Assembly (NCBI GenBank): GCA_001310455.1
Contig: BAXG01000016.1
Span: 1 to 64,000 of the forward strand
Source of the DNA: Photobacterium sp. JCM 19050
Lineage (GTDB): Bacteria > Pseudomonadota > Gammaproteobacteria > Enterobacterales > Vibrionaceae
DNA: 64,000 nucleotides
Reading direction: 5' to 3'
Shown: positions 28,013 to 36,593 of the stretch, piece after piece
How positions within the stretch are numbered: the first letter of the stretch is position 1
How the letters are laid out: every line of letters begins with the position of its first letter
Made by a program: the position numbers and the translations under genes
The notes under the pieces: model-generated
What the model was told of the DNA's origin: nothing
Database searches by the model: none
Seen by the model: the letters and a program-made list of their open reading frames with translations, nothing else

Positions 28013-29251
28013 ATGCCAGCACGTTTTGAATTCAGAACCGTTTTAATCGCCTGTCTGATTGTCAGTATCGGACAATTGAGTGTGGGATTGCTCTTCCCCG
28101 CATTGCCTGCCATCAGTGAAACGTTTGATATCTCATCTGATTCAACTCAGGCTCTCATCTCTCTTTACCTTCTCGGTTTTGGTTCCTCTCAGCTGGTCTA
28201 TGGCCCGCTGTCTGATACCTTCGGCAGACGCCCGGTTTTGCTGACAGGTTTACTCATTGCGTTGGCGGGAATTGCTCTTTCGCTGTTTGGTTCTGCGCAT
28301 TTTGAAATGCTGGTGGCTGGCCGGTTCCTGCAAGGTGTTGGCGCCGGGTGCTGTGCCGTATTGTCCCGTGCCTGTATCCGGGATAATTACAACGGGGCAG
28401 AGCTGTCTACTGCATTAAGTTGGCTGGCAATCGTTGCTTCTTTTACGCCCATTGTTGCCCCCCTCTTTGGCGGTATCGTAAACCACTATTTTGGCTGGGG
28501 ATCCGTGTTTGCGGTGATGTTCGGCTACGTCTTGTTGGTATGGCTGGTACTGGTTATGCGGTTTGAAGAGACGCTGAAGGATGTTCGTCTTCCGCCGAGC
28601 CTGCGAACCACACTGAGAAATTACCGTGGGCTGTTTTCATCCCGCCATTTCCTGAGTTTTGCAGCAATCGGCTGGCTGAACTACACCCTGGTAGTGGTTG
28701 CAATATCACTGATGCCGTTCATCATGCAGGTGCAGCTTGGCTTAACATCTGAAGAATATGCACTTTGGGCGTTACTGCCGGCGGTCGGCCTGATGTGTGG
28801 GGGGATTCTCAGCAACCGGCTTCGGCGTCGTTTTTCGGAGCGTCAGGTATTGATTCTGGCACCGGTTATTCAGGTATCTGCCGGGCTGTGGTTTGTTCTG
28901 GTCACCCCGTCACCCCTTTTGATGATGTTGGGCCAGTTCAGTATGGCGATGGCGAATGGTGTGGCTTTCCCCAATGCTCAAGCCATGTTGATGCAGCCCT
29001 ATGGCGGTAACAAAGCCGGGACGACTGCCGCGTTGTCCGGAGCCTGCCAGATGGTGTTCGCTTCTGTCATCAGTGCGACGCTAATGAAGGCAGGGATGAG
29101 TCAGGCATGGCACCTGGGCATCTTGCTGATTGTTGGCGCGGGTATCAGTATCAGCCTGATTCAGTCTGGCTTTCGCATTACACCGGACAACGAAGATTCT
29201 TCCTCCCAACCCCCAGGGGATATTGCGCAGAAACAAAACAGCCCGGTTTAA
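28013..29251 (+). CDS. Bcr/CflA-family MFS drug efflux transporter
   Basis: Encodes 412 residues from ATG 28013 (AAGGGGGGA upstream). Twelve membrane helices. MFS motif A appears after helix 2 (GPLSDTFGRRPVLLTG), followed by GRFLQGVGAGCCAVLSRACIRD, as in Bcr/CflA/EmrD proteins (proton-coupled exporters of drugs such as bicyclomycin or chloramphenicol). FGGIVNHYFGWGSVF is motif C-like. The substrate cannot be told from sequence. The C-terminal tail is polar (PDNEDSSSQPPGD). Convergent with the rhtB-like gene. Confidence 0.88.
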   Translation: MPARFEFRTVLIACLIVSIGQLSVGLLFPALPAISETFDISSDSTQALISLYLLGFGSSQLVYGPLSDTFGRRPVLLTGLLIALAGIALSLFGSAHFEMLVAGRFLQGVGAGCCAVLSRACIRDNYNGAELSTALSWLAIVASFTPIVAPLFGGIVNHYFGWGSVFAVMFGYVLLVWLVLVMRFEETLKDVRLPPSLRTTLRNYRGLFSSRHFLSFAAIGWLNYTLVVVAISLMPFIMQVQLGLTSEEYALWALLPAVGLMCGGILSNRLRRRFSERQVLILAPVIQVSAGLWFVLVTPSPLLMMLGQFSMAMANGVAFPNAQAMLMQPYGGNKAGTTAALSGACQMVFASVISATLMKAGMSQAWHLGILLIVGAGISISLIQSGFRITPDNEDSSSQPPGDIAQKQNSPV

Positions 29252-29260
29252 ACCGGGCTG
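29239..29260 (-). terminator. Palindromic terminator shared by MFS and RhtB-like genes
   Basis: Perfect 11-base arms CAGCCCGGTTT/AAACCGGGCTG overlapping the MFS stop codon. On the minus strand it is followed by TTTTGTTT, so it mainly ends the RhtB-like transcript. Confidence 0.75.
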
Positions 29261-29280
29261 CTTGATGTCTGGAAGTTGCC

Positions 29281-29928
29281 TTACACTGTATGGGTGGCGA
29301 CTTCCGAGGTAAGCAGCCAGACAGCCAGTGCAAAGAACACCAGACCCATCACCTTGTGCTGCCAGTTTCGGAACGTCTGGCTTTTCAGCAGTGCCTGACC
29401 CACAGATCCTACCATCGCGACCAGCAACAGATTAAACAGCAATCCACAGATATTCAGCAGCAGGCCGAGAACCAGTAATTGCTCGCCTGATGAGGCGGCT
29501 ATTTTGGTGGAAACAAATTGCGGCAGGAAAAGCACAAAAAACAGCAGAGCTTTGGGGTTCAGAAGGTTACTGAATACAGCGCGCCGGTAGAGCTTGCGTG
29601 CCAGATGGTCTTCGGCGTGCAGGGTTTCAGCTTCGCCGGCAGCAGCGGTACGCAGGCAATCCCAGCCCATTTTCAGAAGGTAAGCACCGCCAACCAGTTT
29701 GAGTAAAGTCAGGGCGGTCGGACTTACCGCGATAAGTGCAGAAATACCTGCCGCAGCCAGCAGAGTCAGGATAATGCCTGAAGTGGCATTGCCAAGGCTG
29801 GCAAAAATACCAACGCGTTTGCCGTAGCTAAGGCTTGCACTGGTTATCAGCAGCATGTCCGGACCCGGGATCAGCAAAAGCGCCAGCACAGCCGTCACAT
29901 AGACCGGCAATACGGAATAATCAATCAT
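29281..29928 (-). CDS. LysE/RhtB family amino-acid exporter
   Basis: Encodes 215 residues. The start at 29928 gives the usual family N-terminus (IDYSVLPVYVTAVLALLLIPGPDMLLI); the frame is open 54 codons further but without homologous content. Six hydrophobic helices. The motif PGPDMLLITSASLSYGKRVGIFASLGNATSG is the LysE/RhtB signature, and FSNLLNPKALLFFVLFLPQFV is the second conserved block. These proteins export homoserine, threonine or other amino acids from the cytoplasm. Shine-Dalgarno is weak. Confidence 0.88.
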   Translation of the reverse strand: MIDYSVLPVYVTAVLALLLIPGPDMLLITSASLSYGKRVGIFASLGNATSGIILTLLAAAGISALIAVSPTALTLLKLVGGAYLLKMGWDCLRTAAAGEAETLHAEDHLARKLYRRAVFSNLLNPKALLFFVLFLPQFVSTKIAASSGEQLLVLGLLLNICGLLFNLLLVAMVGSVGQALLKSQTFRNWQHKVMGLVFFALAVWLLTSEVATHTV

Positions 29929-30045
29929 AAAAGGTGGTTTCAGGAAGCGAGGAACAGGGCGGGAATTGTATTGGATTCTGGTGAGGAAGTAAGGGACAGG
30001 ATTGTTGGTGTTTTGTTGTTGCTCAGTAACATTCGAAGCCAGTAA

Positions 30046-30068
30046 AAATGCCGCATAGCGCGGCATTT
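30046..30068 (-). terminator. Terminator of the DUF5718 gene
   Basis: Nine-base stem AAATGCCGC/GCGGCATTT with a 5-base loop, followed on the minus strand by TTTTTAC. Confidence 0.8.
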
Positions 30069-30098
30069 CAACGAACCGGTTTTCTCTCAATCATGGAC

Positions 30099-30922
30099 TT
30101 AGACAACGCGCTGTATAAGCGCAGAAATGCCTTCTTTGTCCAGTTCGCGCTCAGCTGCCATTGCTGCAATTTGCTCGGACGTGTAGAGGGTAGAATCGTA
30201 CACCACCACGATGCTGATATCGTCTGGTTGCAGGAAGTGTGTTTCACCGTAAGGGGTGTAACGGGTTGCACCAATGCTGATGAGTGCCTGCTCAGGGTAT
30301 TTGGCTTCTTTCAGGTAAATGCTGATTGGTTCTGCCGGGCCAACATCTTCCTGGTTGTTCATGCGATCCACAATCCAGTCCGTCAGCTTTTGGTGGAAAT
30401 AGCTGTAGCCGACTACCGGGCTGTCTTCACCATAGGTATGGCAATGGCCGTCACGGATATGGAAACAGGCAATACGGAATTTATCCAGCACGCCGCCTGC
30501 GCCGAAATGATCAATATCGAAAAGTGTTTCTGACAGGCCTTTGGTGTTGCGGCCCCAGTTTTTCTTTTCGCTGATTTTGCGCGCACCCGGCTTGCGGATA
30601 GAGCAGTCGTTGTAGGCACCGAATTGACGGGGAACGAGGTTGGCGACTTTGCGTCCTGGTATTCGATATCACAAAGCAGCGCGACTTCAGGTTCGATCTG
30701 AAGGTTGTCAGCATGCTCCGGCGCATTAATGGTGTTGATGGAAAGCGGGTAGGTCGACAAGAAGCTCTTGCAGCCCGACGGCAGATAAAACGGGAAAATA
30801 GCCTTTGGTTGGATGGCTTCTTTTACTTCGACAGCCAGAAAATCGCGATCCTCGCCTGCTTGCTCCAAATGACCGGCAAAGTTGCCTGCCACACCCAAAC
30901 CGATAACATGTCTGTAAGTCAT
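30099..30922 (-). CDS. DUF5718 family protein (one frameshift)
   Basis: About 274 residues. It starts MTYRHVIGLGVAGNFAGHLEQAG. The frame breaks at IEYQD near ~30648, where a single lost G in GACGGCAAAG restores KVANLVPRQFGAYNDCSIRK and joins the second half (LDKFRIACFHIRDG...GYSYFHQKLTDWIVDRMN). Features such as PFYLPSG, EPEVALLCDIEY and DDISIVVVYDSTLYT resemble the fumarylacetoacetate-hydrolase-like fold, but no function is known. Cytoplasmic. Monocistronic. Confidence 0.72.
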
Positions 30923-31053
30923 AACAGCTCTGTAACATGATGAAAGATGGTGTATTTTATCGCTAAGGCCAGAGCCGGCGCAGAAGTTTATTCAGCATGT
31001 TTGCAGTGGATCATAGAATCCGTGCCGCGTGGACTTGCAAGACGTCGGATGGC

Positions 31054-31404
31054 TTAAAATCCGGCAATGATCTCAGTTTTTTGCGAAGAACGTGGAAGGC
31101 TTGCCTGATAATGCCACCAGGCATCGACTTCGATCCCGTTTTCAAGGCGGCACAGGGCATAGATACCGTTATTGTCACGAAGCCTGACATACTCGCCATT
31201 GGTCTGAATGCAATGTGCAATGGCTTTATCCCGCACGACCAGCAGCGTTTCCGGCTTTTGGTCGAGAGTGTTGCTGTAACGAGGTTGCGAGCAGCCGGCC
31301 AGCAATATCAGCGCAACGGAGATGAGAAACCCGTTTATTGCCAATCCTTTTTTTACTGTCGGCTCTGGTTTTTCAGAGAGCTTTTCAGTGAGTCTTTTGC
31401 TCAT
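31054..31404 (-). CDS. DUF333-domain putative lipoprotein
   Basis: Encodes 116 residues. The start at 31404 is preferred because AAGGAGG lies 6 bases before that ATG. The signal peptide is odd: ~20 charged residues precede the hydrophobic core, which ends in the lipobox LLAGC (C38). The mature part contains AIAHCIQTNGEYVRLRDNNGIYALCRLENGIEVDAWWHY, the DUF333 pattern (two Cys, W) found in small hemolysin-associated lipoproteins of enterics. Outer-membrane or periplasmic lipoprotein of unknown role. Confidence 0.75.
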   Translation of the reverse strand: MSKRLTEKLSEKPEPTVKKGLAINGFLISVALILLAGCSQPRYSNTLDQKPETLLVVRDKAIAHCIQTNGEYVRLRDNNGIYALCRLENGIEVDAWWHYQASLPRSSQKTEIIAGF

Positions 31405-31797
31405 ATCGGCCTCCTTGCCCACGTGTCGAATTTGTCGGGGTGGTAAGTCAGCTTATAGCGTGACTTAACACCTTGACGGAAAAAGAATGAGAGAGTCCAA
31501 GAACTGGGACGATTAGGAGCATCCAGGGCTGTGGGGGCGGGAAATTTCGTCAATTTCTGTTGGTGGTGCAGGTTTACTGCTGGTTATTACTTGATAATTG
31601 CGAAGGTGTTTTTGTTGCGTTTCAGATCGGTATGTTGGCGCTTTGGTTTTAATCTGGTTTCCATATTGTTTTTCTGACATTAACGATAAGGGTGTGAATG
31701 TGCTGAATTGCAGCAGTCAACGTGTTTGGCTGTACCACAGAGGGGCGGTTTGTTATAGACTACCGCCTCTTTTTTCACGCTGACAGAGGCTATACAA
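31405..31797. other. Intergenic region between the DUF333 lipoprotein and yjdM
   Basis: 393 bases. The region contains promoters for two divergent genes and a hairpin with T-run near 31742-31775. A 61-codon + frame (31598-31783) is Cys/aromatic-rich without domain features and is not called. An unannotated small RNA ending at the T-run is possible but not shown. Confidence 0.4.
31742..31775 (+). promoter_or_regulatory. Hairpin with T-run containing an extended -10-like element, upstream of yjdM
   Basis: GGGCGGT and ACCGCCTC arms flank a loop TTGTTATAGACT, followed by six T's, giving terminator shape. The loop contains TGTTATAGA, a fair extended -10 (TGnTATAnn), with yjdM starting about 38 bases further. 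Upstream transcripts may end here while yjdM transcription starts inside. Either element could be fortuitous. Confidence 0.4.
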
Positions 31798-32139
31798 ATG
31801 TCTGCATTACCAAATTGCCCTAAGTGCAACTCAGAATATACCTACGAAGATGGCATGATGTACGTATGCCCGGAATGTGCCCACGAGTGGTCACAGGACG
31901 CTGCTGCTGATGCTGCCGAAGACGAGCGTGTGATCAAGGATTCTAACGGTAACGTTTTGCAGGACGGCGACACTGTTACTGTTATTAAAGATCTGAAGGT
32001 GAAGGGTTCTTCTCTGGTTGTTAAGGTTGGCACCAAAGTTAAGAACATCCGCCTGTGTGACGGTGACCACGACATCGATTGTAAAATCGACGGCATCGGC
32101 GCAATGAAACTGAAGTCAGAGTTCGTTAAGAAAGCCTGA
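31798..32139 (+). CDS. yjdM: YjdM (PhnA-type) zinc-ribbon protein
   Basis: Encodes 113 residues. An N-terminal zinc ribbon has C7, C10, C24 and C27 (CPKC...CPEC), followed by an SH3-like PhnA domain ([28 protein letters not shown]...). Despite the old name, YjdM/PhnA is not a phosphonoacetate hydrolase and its role is unknown. No phosphonate genes are nearby. Abundant-protein-like codon use. Own terminator downstream. Confidence 0.92.
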   Translation: MSALPNCPKCNSEYTYEDGMMYVCPECAHEWSQDAAADAAEDERVIKDSNGNVLQDGDTVTVIKDLKVKGSSLVVKVGTKVKNIRLCDGDHDIDCKIDGIGAMKLKSEFVKKA

Positions 32140-32153
32140 TTCGGTTGCGAATG

Positions 32154-32177
32154 AAGCGGGCTGAGGCCCGCTTTGTT
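32154..32177 (+). terminator. Terminator of yjdM
   Basis: Eight-base stem AAGCGGGC/GCCCGCTT with a TGAG loop, then TGTTTTA. Confidence 0.85.
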
Positions 32178-32403
32178 TTATGTAAATCCACTCCATTTAC
32201 AACACTGCTTCTTTCCTTGATTTCCTGCCCCGGCATTTAATGCTTCCCGGCTTTTGTCTCCAGTATCGGAATTGTCGCAACTCCCCGTATCTACGCGATT
32301 TAACCTGAACCTTATGGCTGCAATAACAGCGTGGGGGCAGATTTGTTAGATCATTCCATCAGGGCATATGTCACTGAGAAACTGGCAGCAATGGGCGTGA
32401 ACA

Positions 32404-33627
32404 ATGACCCTTATGGCGTCTACTCAACTGATTTTTGTAACGGGTGCTTTCCTGGCGGCACTACTGGCCTATTTGCTTGTCCACCGGGTTTTTATCCGGC
32501 TGTTTAAAGCTTTGCTGAGCCGCTCAAAAGATAACTGGGTAAAAGGACTCGCCCGGTTTAGGGTGCTCGATAAACTCGCGTTGCTTATTCCGGTCATGGT
32601 GCTGGAACTCTCCATACCACCGATTCTTGCCCGCCACCCACTGTTGTCGATGCTTACTGATCGGGTGCTGAGCGTGACGGTATTGATTCTGTTTATCTGG
32701 ATGCTGTTCTCCCTTCTGGATGCCCTGAACGAACTGGCATCGATGAAAGGCATTACCCGACGTCTGCCGATAAAAAGTTTTGTACAGCTGATAAAGCTGT
32801 TTACCTTCTTTGTCGGGGTGGTGGTTTCCATTTCAGTCTTTGCTGACGAATCACCGGTTTACTTCCTCTCCGGGTTGGGTGTGGCAACCGGCCTGGTGCT
32901 TTTGGTGTTCAAGGACACCATTTTGGGATTTGTCGCCGGTATTCAGTTGTCCGCAAACCGGATGGTGAGCCTGAGTGACTGGATAGAAATGGAAGAATTC
33001 GGGGCAAATGGCACCGTGGAAGAGATATCTCTGACCACTGTAAAAGTGCGCAATTTCGACAATACCGTCACTATGCTTCCAGCCTATGCACTGGTACAGA
33101 ATGCCTTTGTAAACTGGCAGGGAATGTCTGATTCCGGAGGGCGCCGTATCATGCGGGCTTTTTACATTGATGTGACGTCTATTCGCTTTATGTCTGAAGA
33201 GGAAATTGAAGCACTGAAAGAGGTGAGGATTCTGCGGGAATATCTGTTTGAACGCGCTAAGGAGATCCGGGAGTTTAATGAAAACCTGGAAGATGTTCCT
33301 CACGTCGCCAACATTCGCAATATGACCAATATCGGTACTTTCCGGGCCTACCTGAACACCTACCTTCGAAGCCACAAGGATATCCACCCCTATATGCTCT
33401 TTATGGTGCGCCAGTTGCCACCGACCTCAAACGGACTGCCTCTGCAGATTTACGCCTTTACCAACAACACAGACTGGACTTACTACGAAGGTGTACAGGC
33501 GGACATCTTCGACCATATTTATGCCATTATGCCGCTGTTTGGGTTGCGCCCTTACCAGGCATTCGGTGGGCATGATGCAACTCGAATTGGGGAAAAGGGC
33601 ATGAGACAGCCCGGATCTCCGGGCTGA
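32404..33627 (+). CDS. ybdG: YbdG-type small-conductance mechanosensitive channel (MscM)
   Basis: Encodes 407 residues. Four to five N-terminal membrane spans precede the conserved MscS-like pore/beta domain: YFLSGLGVATGLVLLVFKDTILGFVAGIQLSANRMVSLSDWIEM, then VEEISLTTVKVRNFDNTVTMLPAYALV and SGGRRIMRAFYIDVTSIRFM. The C-terminal cytosolic part (TNIGTFRAYLNTYLRSH..., GLPLQIYAFTNNTDW) matches E. coli YbdG closely. It opens on membrane tension and protects against mild osmotic downshock. E. coli YbdG has ~20 more N-terminal residues; a related-looking frame exists just upstream (LLDHSIRAYVTEKLAA), so the true start may be upstream with base loss. ATG 32404 or 32413 is a working choice. Confidence 0.88.
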   Translation: MTLMASTQLIFVTGAFLAALLAYLLVHRVFIRLFKALLSRSKDNWVKGLARFRVLDKLALLIPVMVLELSIPPILARHPLLSMLTDRVLSVTVLILFIWMLFSLLDALNELASMKGITRRLPIKSFVQLIKLFTFFVGVVVSISVFADESPVYFLSGLGVATGLVLLVFKDTILGFVAGIQLSANRMVSLSDWIEMEEFGANGTVEEISLTTVKVRNFDNTVTMLPAYALVQNAFVNWQGMSDSGGRRIMRAFYIDVTSIRFMSEEEIEALKEVRILREYLFERAKEIREFNENLEDVPHVANIRNMTNIGTFRAYLNTYLRSHKDIHPYMLFMVRQLPPTSNGLPLQIYAFTNNTDWTYYEGVQADIFDHIYAIMPLFGLRPYQAFGGHDATRIGEKGMRQPGSPG

Positions 33628-33636
33628 GACTCCGGG

Positions 33637-34404
33637 TTAGTCCTTTGGCGCTTTGGTTTTCATGATTTCCGACAGCGACTCCACCAGGTTAATCGGCATC
33701 GGGAAAACAATGGTGGACGTTTTGTCGTTAGCGATTTCAGTCAGGGTCTGCATGTAACGAAGTTGCAGGGCATTCGGCGCTTCGTTCAGCATCTCGGCGG
33801 CTTCTTTAAGCTTGCTTGATGCCTCGAGTTCACCGGTCGCGTGAATCACTTTTGCCCGCCGGTTTCGCTCTGCTTCTGCCTGTCTGGCGAGGGCACGAAC
33901 CATACTGTCATCCAAATCGACGTGTTTGACTTCTACCGTGGCGATTTTAATCCCCCAGTCGTCAGTTTGCTGGTCAAGGATACCCTGTAGATCCCGGTTG
34001 AGGCGGTCGCGCTCAGAAAGCAGTTCATCCAGTTCATGTTGCCCAAGCACCGAACGCAAGGTGGTTTGGGCAAGCTGGCTGGTAGCTTCCAGATAGCTTT
34101 CCACGTTGTTAATCGCCATCTGCGGGTCAAGTACCCGGAAATAGACCACGGCATTGACCCGGACAGAAACGTTGTCCCGGGTAATCAAGTCCTGGGTGGG
34201 AACATCCAGCACGATGGTTCGCAGGTCTACCCGTACCATTTGCTGGATAAAAGGAATAAGGATGATGAGACCGGGGCCTTTAACATCCTGGAACCGGCCA
34301 AGGAAAAATACTACGCCGCGCTCATACTCCCGCAGCACCTTGAACATGTTGACCAGCAAGATCGCCAGTAACACTAATAGCACAGCCGTTGTGTAGAGAA
34401 CCAT
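33637..34404 (-). CDS. Slipin / SPFH (band 7) membrane protein
   Basis: Encodes 255 residues. The start at 34404 is preferred for its GGAGG. One N-terminal membrane helix ([18 protein letters not shown]) is followed by the SPFH domain ([24 protein letters not shown]...) and a coiled-coil region ([26 protein letters not shown]). The motif set is that of slipin proteins, stomatin relatives that form oligomeric membrane microdomains. The gene directly follows a long NfeD-type protease, the classic slipin-NfeD operon; in the archaeal pair the protease cleaves the slipin C-terminus. Confidence 0.9.
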   Translation of the reverse strand: MVLYTTAVLLVLLAILLVNMFKVLREYERGVVFFLGRFQDVKGPGLIILIPFIQQMVRVDLRTIVLDVPTQDLITRDNVSVRVNAVVYFRVLDPQMAINNVESYLEATSQLAQTTLRSVLGQHELDELLSERDRLNRDLQGILDQQTDDWGIKIATVEVKHVDLDDSMVRALARQAEAERNRRAKVIHATGELEASSKLKEAAEMLNEAPNALQLRYMQTLTEIANDKTSTIVFPMPINLVESLSEIMKTKAPKD

Positions 34405-34418
34405 ATCAGCCTCCAAGT

Positions 34419-35858
34419 TTATTTATTAATTCGTGGTGAAACGGAGAGCTTGAGCCCCCTGATTTCTTCTACGGTGACCAGATCGCCTTTTTTTAGTGGC
34501 GTTTCCGAGTGGGCGGTCCAGAAGGTTCCGTCCATCTGAACCCGGCCTTCGCCGTCGATAAAGTCGTCAGCAACCAGTGCGCGCTTTCCGGCCATTGTCT
34601 GCACACCGGTTGTTACTTTCCGTCGCCGGATTTTCAGCAGCATGGTGACCATCAGCAGTATCAGCGCAAGCGAGAAAATAGCGACGCCGGCAATCAGCGG
34701 GATGGCTACCTGATAGCCGGGCAAATCGCTGTCCATCAGGAAAATCGACCCCAACACAAAGGCAACAATGCCGCCGAGGCCCAGTATGCCGAAACTCGGG
34801 CTGAATGCTTCAGCGACCATCAGGGCAATGCCCAGGAGTATCAGCCCCAGCCCGGCGTAGTTAACGGGCATCATCTGCAAGGCGTACATGGCGAGCAGCA
34901 GGCAGATACCGCCCAAGACCCCGGGTAATCCAATACCTGGGTTATAGAATTCGAGCAACAGACCGTAGATACCAATCAACATCAGGATATACGCCACGTT
35001 AGGATTGGTGATAACGGCAAGCATTTCCGCCCGCCAGTCGGGGGCACGCTCAACCCACACTGGATCTTGTAGTGACAGCGTCACCTTGTTGCTGTTGATC
35101 GATATTTCTCGACCATCAGCCTTTGTCACCAGCTCTTCCGGGGAGTTGGCGATAAAGTCAATAACACCCAGCTCAAGCGCTTCGGTTGCGTCCAGGCTTG
35201 CCGCTTCGGTTGCGTCCAGGCTTGCCGCTTCGCTGACCGCTTTTTCGGCCCATTCAGCGTTACGGCCGTGAAGCCGTGCCAGCCCTTTTATGTATGCCCG
35301 GGCGTCATTAATGACTTTTTTCTCCATTGCCGTGTTGGAGGGGACTTTTTCAGTATCTGAACCTTCAGATCTCTCAGTGGCTTTTTCTTCAGACGTTTCT
35401 TTGCTGGCAGGATCCTCATCGTCAGTTGGTGAGCCGGGTTTTGAAGGGGAGCCCGGTGCCTGGCCTCCACCGATTGCAACCGGGGTCGCTGCGCCAAGGT
35501 TGGTGGCTTCGGCCATCGAAGCGATGTGGCTGGCCAGCAAAATATAGGTGCCGGCACTGGCTGCCCGGGAGCCGGAAGGACCGACCCAGGTGGCGACGGG
35601 GATGGCTGAAGTAGTAATGGCCCGGATGATGTCACGCATTGCGCTGTCCAGCGCCGGGGGTGTCCATTTTGAGAATAACCAGACTGACGCCTTCACTTTG
35701 CGCCTGTTCGATTTCCCGGCTGATGTAGTCACTGGACGCCGGCCGATTGCCCCTTTTACCGGCACTACCCAAACGGTGTCGGCAGCGGCCGGCCAGGAGA
35801 AAAAGAGAAGCCCGCATAACAAGATTGCAGTAGATCGAATGATAGACAGCACGTTCAT
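34419..35858 (-). CDS. NfeD-family membrane serine protease (ClpP-like), partner of slipin (local frameshifts)
   Basis: 479 residues. Signal peptide to ~26; a ClpP-class protease domain (catalytic Ser S101 in AASAGT, Lys K191 in [12 protein letters not shown]); four to five C-terminal membrane spans ([37 protein letters not shown]); and an OB-fold NfeD tail ([15 protein letters not shown]). Residues ~40-68 read poorly in this frame; the neighbouring frame gives [26 protein letters not shown], so one base is lost near 35757 and two near 35655. Between Ser and Lys is an unusually long acidic/Pro-rich linker (~130-180). It is encoded 14 bases upstream of the slipin gene, in one operon. Confidence 0.88.
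   Translation of the reverse strand: MNVLSIIRSTAILLCGLLFFSWPAAADTVWVVPVKGAIGRRPVTTSAGKSNRRKVKASVWLFSKWTPPALDSAMRDIIRAITTSAIPVATWVGPSGSRAASAGTYILLASHIASMAEATNLGAATPVAIGGGQAPGSPSKPGSPTDDEDPASKETSEEKATERSEGSDTEKVPSNTAMEKKVINDARAYIKGLARLHGRNAEWAEKAVSEAASLDATEAASLDATEALELGVIDFIANSPEELVTKADGREISINSNKVTLSLQDPVWVERAPDWRAEMLAVITNPNVAYILMLIGIYGLLLEFYNPGIGLPGVLGGICLLLAMYALQMMPVNYAGLGLILLGIALMVAEAFSPSFGILGLGGIVAFVLGSIFLMDSDLPGYQVAIPLIAGVAIFSLALILLMVTMLLKIRRRKVTTGVQTMAGKRALVADDFIDGEGRVQMDGTFWTAHSETPLKKGDLVTVEEIRGLKLSVSPRINK
35179..35226. repeat. 24-bp perfect tandem duplication inside the NfeD gene
   Basis: Two identical 24-base units in tandem encode EAASLDAT twice, just before the conserved EALELGVID. 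The frame is kept, so the product simply has eight extra residues. Replication slippage is the likely origin. Confidence 0.9.
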
Positions 35859-36153
35859 ATCTGCCTCCTACTGAGCGTCGCGGGGATATGGAATCCCTGC
35901 ATTGTCTAGAGTGTAGTTACGGAGAAGAGCGTGCAAAGATTTAAAAAGGCAACAAAACGTAAAGCAGTTTTGACGGCGGTGTCGACTTTTTCGGATCTGG
36001 ACAAAAAATAACCATGTGCGTATGATTGCGCCGGTCACAAGACGTGGCGCATTTTCACCCAATGTTACACCGGCAACAGACAGCGATATCAGGAGAGCGT
36101 CCTCTGTCTGAGAAGTGTAAGGCAGAGACGAAACTCAATACGGTAACGCTAAT

Positions 36154-36516
36154 ATGGCAATGAACATCCTCAAACTTGGTGGCACCCTGACCCTGGCTAC
36201 CGGGTGTATCCATTTCGTAAATATGCTCAGCGTCCGCTACCTGGATGCATCAAATGTGTTTATTTCTGCTGCCAAGATCTGCCTGATGGCAATTCCTTTT
36301 ATGTATATTGCCAGTGTCGGGTTTTCCGTTTATTACGGCAGCGGAGCGCGACAACTCCCCTATGTGTCATTGGTGCTGGTGGCCGCTGGAATGTCGGCGA
36401 TAATGGGGATCCTTCTGACGTTGTTTATACAGAAAGCATCGCCAAGCCCCTTGCAGGTGGTGGGTTGCACATTGCTGTTGGCCGGTATTGTCCTGACGGT
36501 ATTGGGAAAGCGGTAA
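36154..36516 (+). CDS. Predicted small membrane protein with four helices
   Basis: Encodes 120 residues, nearly all hydrophobic, with four membrane spans at ~8-28, 37-60, 69-92 and 100-118. Segments are TLTLATGCIHFVNML, FISAAKICLMAIPFMYIASVGFSVYYG, LPYVSLVLVAAGMSAIMGILLTLF and LQVVGCTLLLAGIVLTVLG. Four-helix size and the last two helices resemble one half of a DMT/EamA repeat, so an SMR- or half-EamA-type transporter is possible. No regulators or partners adjoin it. I do not recognise a named family. Confidence 0.65.
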   Translation: MAMNILKLGGTLTLATGCIHFVNMLSVRYLDASNVFISAAKICLMAIPFMYIASVGFSVYYGSGARQLPYVSLVLVAAGMSAIMGILLTLFIQKASPSPLQVVGCTLLLAGIVLTVLGKR

Positions 36517-36556
36517 GGCAGGGCTATTCGTTGAGAAAAGAAAATAATTGAGAAGA

Positions 36557-36580
36557 AAAGCGACCGGATTGGTCGCTTTT
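36557..36580. terminator. Bidirectional terminator between the four-helix gene and rodA
   Basis: Perfect ten-base arms AAAAGCGACC/GGTCGCTTTT around GGAT; U-rich on both sides, fitting convergent genes. Confidence 0.9.
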
Positions 36581-36593
36581 TTCATACTGAGTA

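Noticed and set aside
31598-31783. 61-codon ORF upstream of yjdM
   Set aside because: It runs through the hairpin/T-run and ends just before yjdM; composition and residues do not look coding.
35868-36062. 64-codon minus-strand ORF upstream of the NfeD gene
   Set aside because: Arg/Cys-rich with no domain, and lies in the expected promoter region of the slipin-NfeD operon.
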